From: Sphaerisporangium perillae
Lineage (GTDB): Bacteria; Actinomycetota; Actinomycetes; Streptosporangiales; Streptosporangiaceae
Direction: 5' to 3'
Assembly: GCF_023276435.1 (NCBI RefSeq)
Contig: NZ_JALLPO010000038.1
Location: forward strand, 35,895-99,894
Length of the DNA: 64,000 bases
The notes under the pieces are model-generated. The model searched no databases. It was not told where the DNA came from and worked only from the letters and a program-made list of their open reading frames with translations. This document shows positions 61,372 through 64,000 of this stretch, one piece after another. Position 1 is the first letter of the stretch; every line of letters starts with the position of its first letter. The position numbers and the translations under genes were made by a program.

Positions 61372-62478
61372 TCAGGCGACCGGGGCCCGGGTGAGCGCTA
61401 CCGCCACCCCGTAGGCCACGCCCATCACCGCGACCTCCAGCACCGCCCAGGCCGCGAACGCCGTCGCCTTGCGCTGCGCCACGCCCGGCAGCAGGCGCCA
61501 GCGGATGTTGGCCGCGAGGAGGGCGATCGCCCCCACGCAAACGATCTTGGCGACCACGAGCTGCCCGTAGTGCGTGGTGAACAGCGACCCGGGCAGCCGG
61601 GTGGTCGGCGAGAGCGCCAGCTCCACCAGGCCGCTGAAGAGCCCGGACAGGCCGACCACCACCAGCGCCACGGCGGCCAGGCGCGAGAACCTCGGCAGGG
61701 CCCGGGCCAGCAGGTCGCGCCGCCGCGCCAGCAGCACGGCCAGGGCCACCAGCCCGCCGGTCCACAGCGACGCTCCGACGACGTGCAGCTCCATCGAGAC
61801 CATGCTCAGGTCGTGCCAGTACCAGTTGGAGGCGTGCCCGCTGACCGGCAGCGGCAGCAGGCCGAACACCGCGACGACGACCCGCAGCTCCGCGGGCACC
61901 TTCTCGCCGAAGCGCACGGCCAGCAGGCCGAAGCACGTGTAGACCAGCGCGCACGCGGCGCTGATCACCAGGCCCTGTCCCGCGCCGATCGCCTCGACAT
62001 AGGCCGCCGGATCTGGCGCCTGGCCGGGGGTGACCTCGGCCGCGCTGAGCACCATGGCCACCAGCGCCGCGATCGCCCACCCGAACGCCGCCAGCACCGC
62101 CCACGCGCGGGCCTTCGACAGGACGGGCTCGGAACGGCCGGGGTCCTCGAAGCCGAGCAGCCTCGGCAGCAGGCTGAGCCCGATGGCGGCGAGGGCGCAC
62201 AGGTCCAGGACGAGGCGGGTGACCGGCAGGCCGTACTCGACCAGCGGCCCCGGGAGCGCGATCCCGGGCACACTCTCCGGCGAGGTCCACCACGTCGCGA
62301 CCAGCAGAGCCACGAGCGCCGCCCCGCCCATCCCCCACACGGGCAGCCACCGCTCCCGGGCCCCGCTGGACGGCGCCTCCGAGCCCGCCATTCCCTCGAG
62401 GCCGGCCTGAGCGGCCGGGCTCGGCGCTGTGTCCGGTGCCTCGGCGATCTCGCCGGTGGTCTCGTCCGTGGTGCTCAC
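61372..62478 (-). CDS. CopD family copper resistance membrane protein
   Basis: 368 residues from GTG 62478, overlapping the CopC stop. Eight or more helices, with the CopD block WYWHDLSMVSMELHVVGASLWTGGLVALAVLL in which the His residues are candidate copper ligands, and further helices to the C-terminus. CopD imports copper across the membrane with CopC in other bacteria. Coupled translation by the GTGA overlap confirms the CopC-CopD pair. Confidence 0.88.
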   Translation of the reverse strand: MSTTDETTGEIAEAPDTAPSPAAQAGLEGMAGSEAPSSGARERWLPVWGMGGAALVALLVATWWTSPESVPGIALPGPLVEYGLPVTRLVLDLCALAAIGLSLLPRLLGFEDPGRSEPVLSKARAWAVLAAFGWAIAALVAMVLSAAEVTPGQAPDPAAYVEAIGAGQGLVISAACALVYTCFGLLAVRFGEKVPAELRVVVAVFGLLPLPVSGHASNWYWHDLSMVSMELHVVGASLWTGGLVALAVLLARRRDLLARALPRFSRLAAVALVVVGLSGLFSGLVELALSPTTRLPGSLFTTHYGQLVVAKIVCVGAIALLAANIRWRLLPGVAQRKATAFAAWAVLEVAVMGVAYGVAVALTRAPVA

Positions 62479-63065
62479 GCGCCGGACCCCCTCGCCGGGC
62501 GTCCGTGGCGGGCGACGACCAGGATGCCGAGACCGGAGAGCAGCAGCGCGACCACGAGCAGGCCCCACACCCAGCCTCCGCCGCTCGCGGGGACCTGGGC
62601 CGTGGAGAGCGACCGCGAACCCGGCCCGGTGGCAGGTGGTGGCGCCGCTCCGTCAGAGGCCGACGGGGCGGCGGTCGGGGGCGTCGTGGCGGGGGTCTGG
62701 CCGGCCGGGCCGGTGACGGTGAAGGTGATCTTGCCGCTCACCGGGTGACCGTCGTTGGACACGATCTGGTAGCCGATGATGTACACCCCGGCCACGCCCG
62801 GGACCGGCAGCGCGGCCATCACCTTGGTGTCCACGACCTCCACGCTCAGCTTGGCGACGGTGCCGTCGGGGCCGGTCAGCGCCATATGGGCGAAATCCGC
62901 CCGGACCGGCTGATCGAAGGTCAGCGTCGCGCGGCCCGGCAGCGAGGCGAGCCGGGCCCCGTCCTTGGGGTCGCTGCCCGTCAGCACGTTGTGCGCCAAG
63001 GCGGGTGCGACCGCCACGGCCAGCGTCGCACAGGCCACCAGCAGGACCGTGAGTAGTCGCCTCAC
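62475..63065 (-). CDS. CopC-like copper-binding protein
   Basis: 196 residues. Signal peptide (RLLTVLLVACATLAVAVAPALA) cut before HNVLTGSDPKDG, which puts a His at the mature N-terminus, the known first copper(II) ligand of CopC. The later VSNDGHPVSGKITFTV holds the other family ligand His. A Thr/Pro/Ala-rich linker and a C-terminal membrane helix (WVWGLLVVALLLSGLGILVVA) anchor it. Start ATG 63065. It is first in a two-gene operon with copD. Confidence 0.9.
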   Translation of the reverse strand: MRRLLTVLLVACATLAVAVAPALAHNVLTGSDPKDGARLASLPGRATLTFDQPVRADFAHMALTGPDGTVAKLSVEVVDTKVMAALPVPGVAGVYIIGYQIVSNDGHPVSGKITFTVTGPAGQTPATTPPTAAPSASDGAAPPPATGPGSRSLSTAQVPASGGGWVWGLLVVALLLSGLGILVVARHGRPARGSGA

Positions 63066-63164
63066 CGGGATATGACCTTTCCTTCGCTTGCATCAGACGC
63101 TGCCATCGTGCCACCTGCACGCCCCGGGAGGTGTCCGAGGGCCCTGCGACGAGGTCGTCGTAGC

Positions 63165-63944
63165 ATGGCCGATGTGGAGCCTGGGCTGCTGTTCGACGGT
63201 GCGGCTGCGCATTACCGCCGATACCGCAACGATTACGGTGACGAGGTCATCGGCCATGTGGCGCGCGAGCTAGGCCTTGGCAAGCGTTCCCGAGTGCTCG
63301 ACCTCGGCTGCGGACCCGGCACGCTGGCCATTCCCCTCGCGCGGTTCGCCGGCGCGGTCCTCGCCGTCGACCCGAGCGACGACATGCTCGCGGAAGGCGC
63401 GCGCCACGGCCCCGCCAACGTCCAGTGGCTGAAGGGCGACTCCAGCCGCCTCAGGGACCTGCCGCTCGGGCGCGTCGACCACACGGTCATGGGGCGGTCG
63501 TTCCACTGGATGGAGCGCGCCCGGGTTCTCGCCGACCTGGACGCCATGCTCCCGCCCGGCGGAGCCGTCGTCCTCCTCGGGCCGGGCCACGACCCCCGGG
63601 ATCCGCCGTGGGAGCCGGTGGCGCAGGCCGTGCGGCACGGCTTCGAGCTGGAGACGCGCATGAGCAAGGAGTCCTTCCAGCAGTCGGGGCGGCACCACGA
63701 CGACGTGCTGGCCGAGTCGCCGTTCTGCGACATCACCACGGCGTCGTTCCACCGCACGGTGCGGCGCGACACCGAGAGCGTGATCGGGCTGCAGCTCTCG
63801 TTCTCCTACTCCACGCCCGCGCGCCTCGGAGACCGGCTCCCCCGCTTCGTCGAGGCCCTCGGCCAGGCCCTGGCCGAGGCCAACCCCGGCGAGGTCTGGG
63901 AGGAACAGATCACCACCGAGGTCCTTGTCGCCCGCAGACCCTGA
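63165..63944 (+). CDS. class I SAM-dependent methyltransferase
   Basis: 259 residues. SAM site VLDLGCGPGTLAIPLA, then VDPSDDMLAEG and the post-motif block MGRSFHWM. The small-molecule methyltransferase fold is complete, but the substrate is unknown. ATG 63165 (MADVEPGLLFDGAAAHYRRYR) was chosen over an upstream in-frame start because the conserved N-terminal helix begins here. Divergent from copC. Confidence 0.88.
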   Translation: MADVEPGLLFDGAAAHYRRYRNDYGDEVIGHVARELGLGKRSRVLDLGCGPGTLAIPLARFAGAVLAVDPSDDMLAEGARHGPANVQWLKGDSSRLRDLPLGRVDHTVMGRSFHWMERARVLADLDAMLPPGGAVVLLGPGHDPRDPPWEPVAQAVRHGFELETRMSKESFQQSGRHHDDVLAESPFCDITTASFHRTVRRDTESVIGLQLSFSYSTPARLGDRLPRFVEALGQALAEANPGEVWEEQITTEVLVARRP

Positions 63945-64000
63945 ACTTCCCCAGCTGAGGGCTGCGGGGCGTGAGCTGGTCGGGGGGGTGGGCTGAGGGG

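Noticed and set aside
1..64000. CRISPR array, insertion sequence or prophage
   Set aside because: No regular spacer repeats, transposase motif or phage structural gene was recognised.

Overview
The window is high-GC DNA from a filamentous actinomycete. The gene families fit Streptosporangiales (Nonomuraea/Streptosporangium-like) better than Streptomyces, but the genus cannot be fixed from this sequence alone. Supporting signs are many GTG/TTG starts, gene overlaps of the ATGA/GTGA type, several apparently leaderless genes, a polyphosphate glucokinase, a PAC2 protein, Asp23/AmaP-type genes and a SapB/AmfS-type lanthipeptide locus. It looks like ordinary chromosome with accessory islands. I saw no rRNA, tRNA, CRISPR array, intact insertion sequence or prophage.

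Layout. 0.1-10 kb: an alpha-mannoside utilisation locus with a ROK sugar kinase, a ROK repressor, a divergent sugar ABC importer (binding protein plus two permeases, no ATPase), a very large GH38 alpha-mannosidase, and a degenerate parvulin-like protein. 10.9-16.2 kb: sulfotransferase-like protein, gamma-glutamyltransferase-like protein, SDR oxidoreductase and lactate permease. 16.3-19.7 kb: a DUF4383 membrane protein, a decayed VOC gene end, and a six-gene Asp23/AmaP envelope-stress operon with three Asp23 paralogues. 19.8-26.4 kb: a compact class III lanthipeptide operon (lanKC, two near-identical precursor genes, two ABC exporters) with a repeat-rich AT-rich promoter region. 26.9 kb: a frameshifted DUF2795 gene. 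27-31 kb: a DcuS/DcuR-type two-component system divergent from the C4-dicarboxylate transporter it probably controls. 31-39 kb: an aminotransferase with an unusual disordered tail, a beta-lactamase-like hydrolase, polyphosphate glucokinase, an RsbW-like kinase and HrpA helicase. 39-42 kb: HAD phosphatase and an orphan nitrate-sensing (NIT) histidine kinase. 42-46.5 kb: an ECF vitamin/nucleoside-type importer (A, S, T) with an amidohydrolase. 46.7-54.8 kb: a membrane protein, tyrosine phosphatase, Gfo/Idh/MocA oxidoreductase plus PAC2 protein, ankyrin protein, class I terpene synthase, a STAND ATPase lacking a DNA-binding domain, and a 55-residue conserved-looking small protein. 54.8-64 kb: DUF2637 membrane protein with a C-terminal helix-turn-helix, an ABC-2 permease with an unusual hydrolase-ABC ATPase fusion, an unknown membrane protein, CopC/CopD copper proteins and a methyltransferase.

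How genes work together. The first locus imports and trims mannosides under a ROK repressor whose palindromic operator candidate lies between the divergent genes. The lantibiotic-like operon should make, cyclise and export two small Ser/Cys-ring peptides related to the aerial-growth surfactant SapB. A hairpin between the precursors and the exporters probably sets precursor excess. The dicarboxylate sensor/regulator pair reads through a GTGA overlap and faces dctA across a region with a Crp-like palindrome. A similar palindrome stands upstream of lanKC. The most novel items are the lanthipeptide pair, the hydrolase-transmembrane-ABC fusion protein, the 33-bp triple repeat between the STAND gene and the 55-residue gene, and the aminotransferase with a Tyr/Ser/Pro-rich tail.
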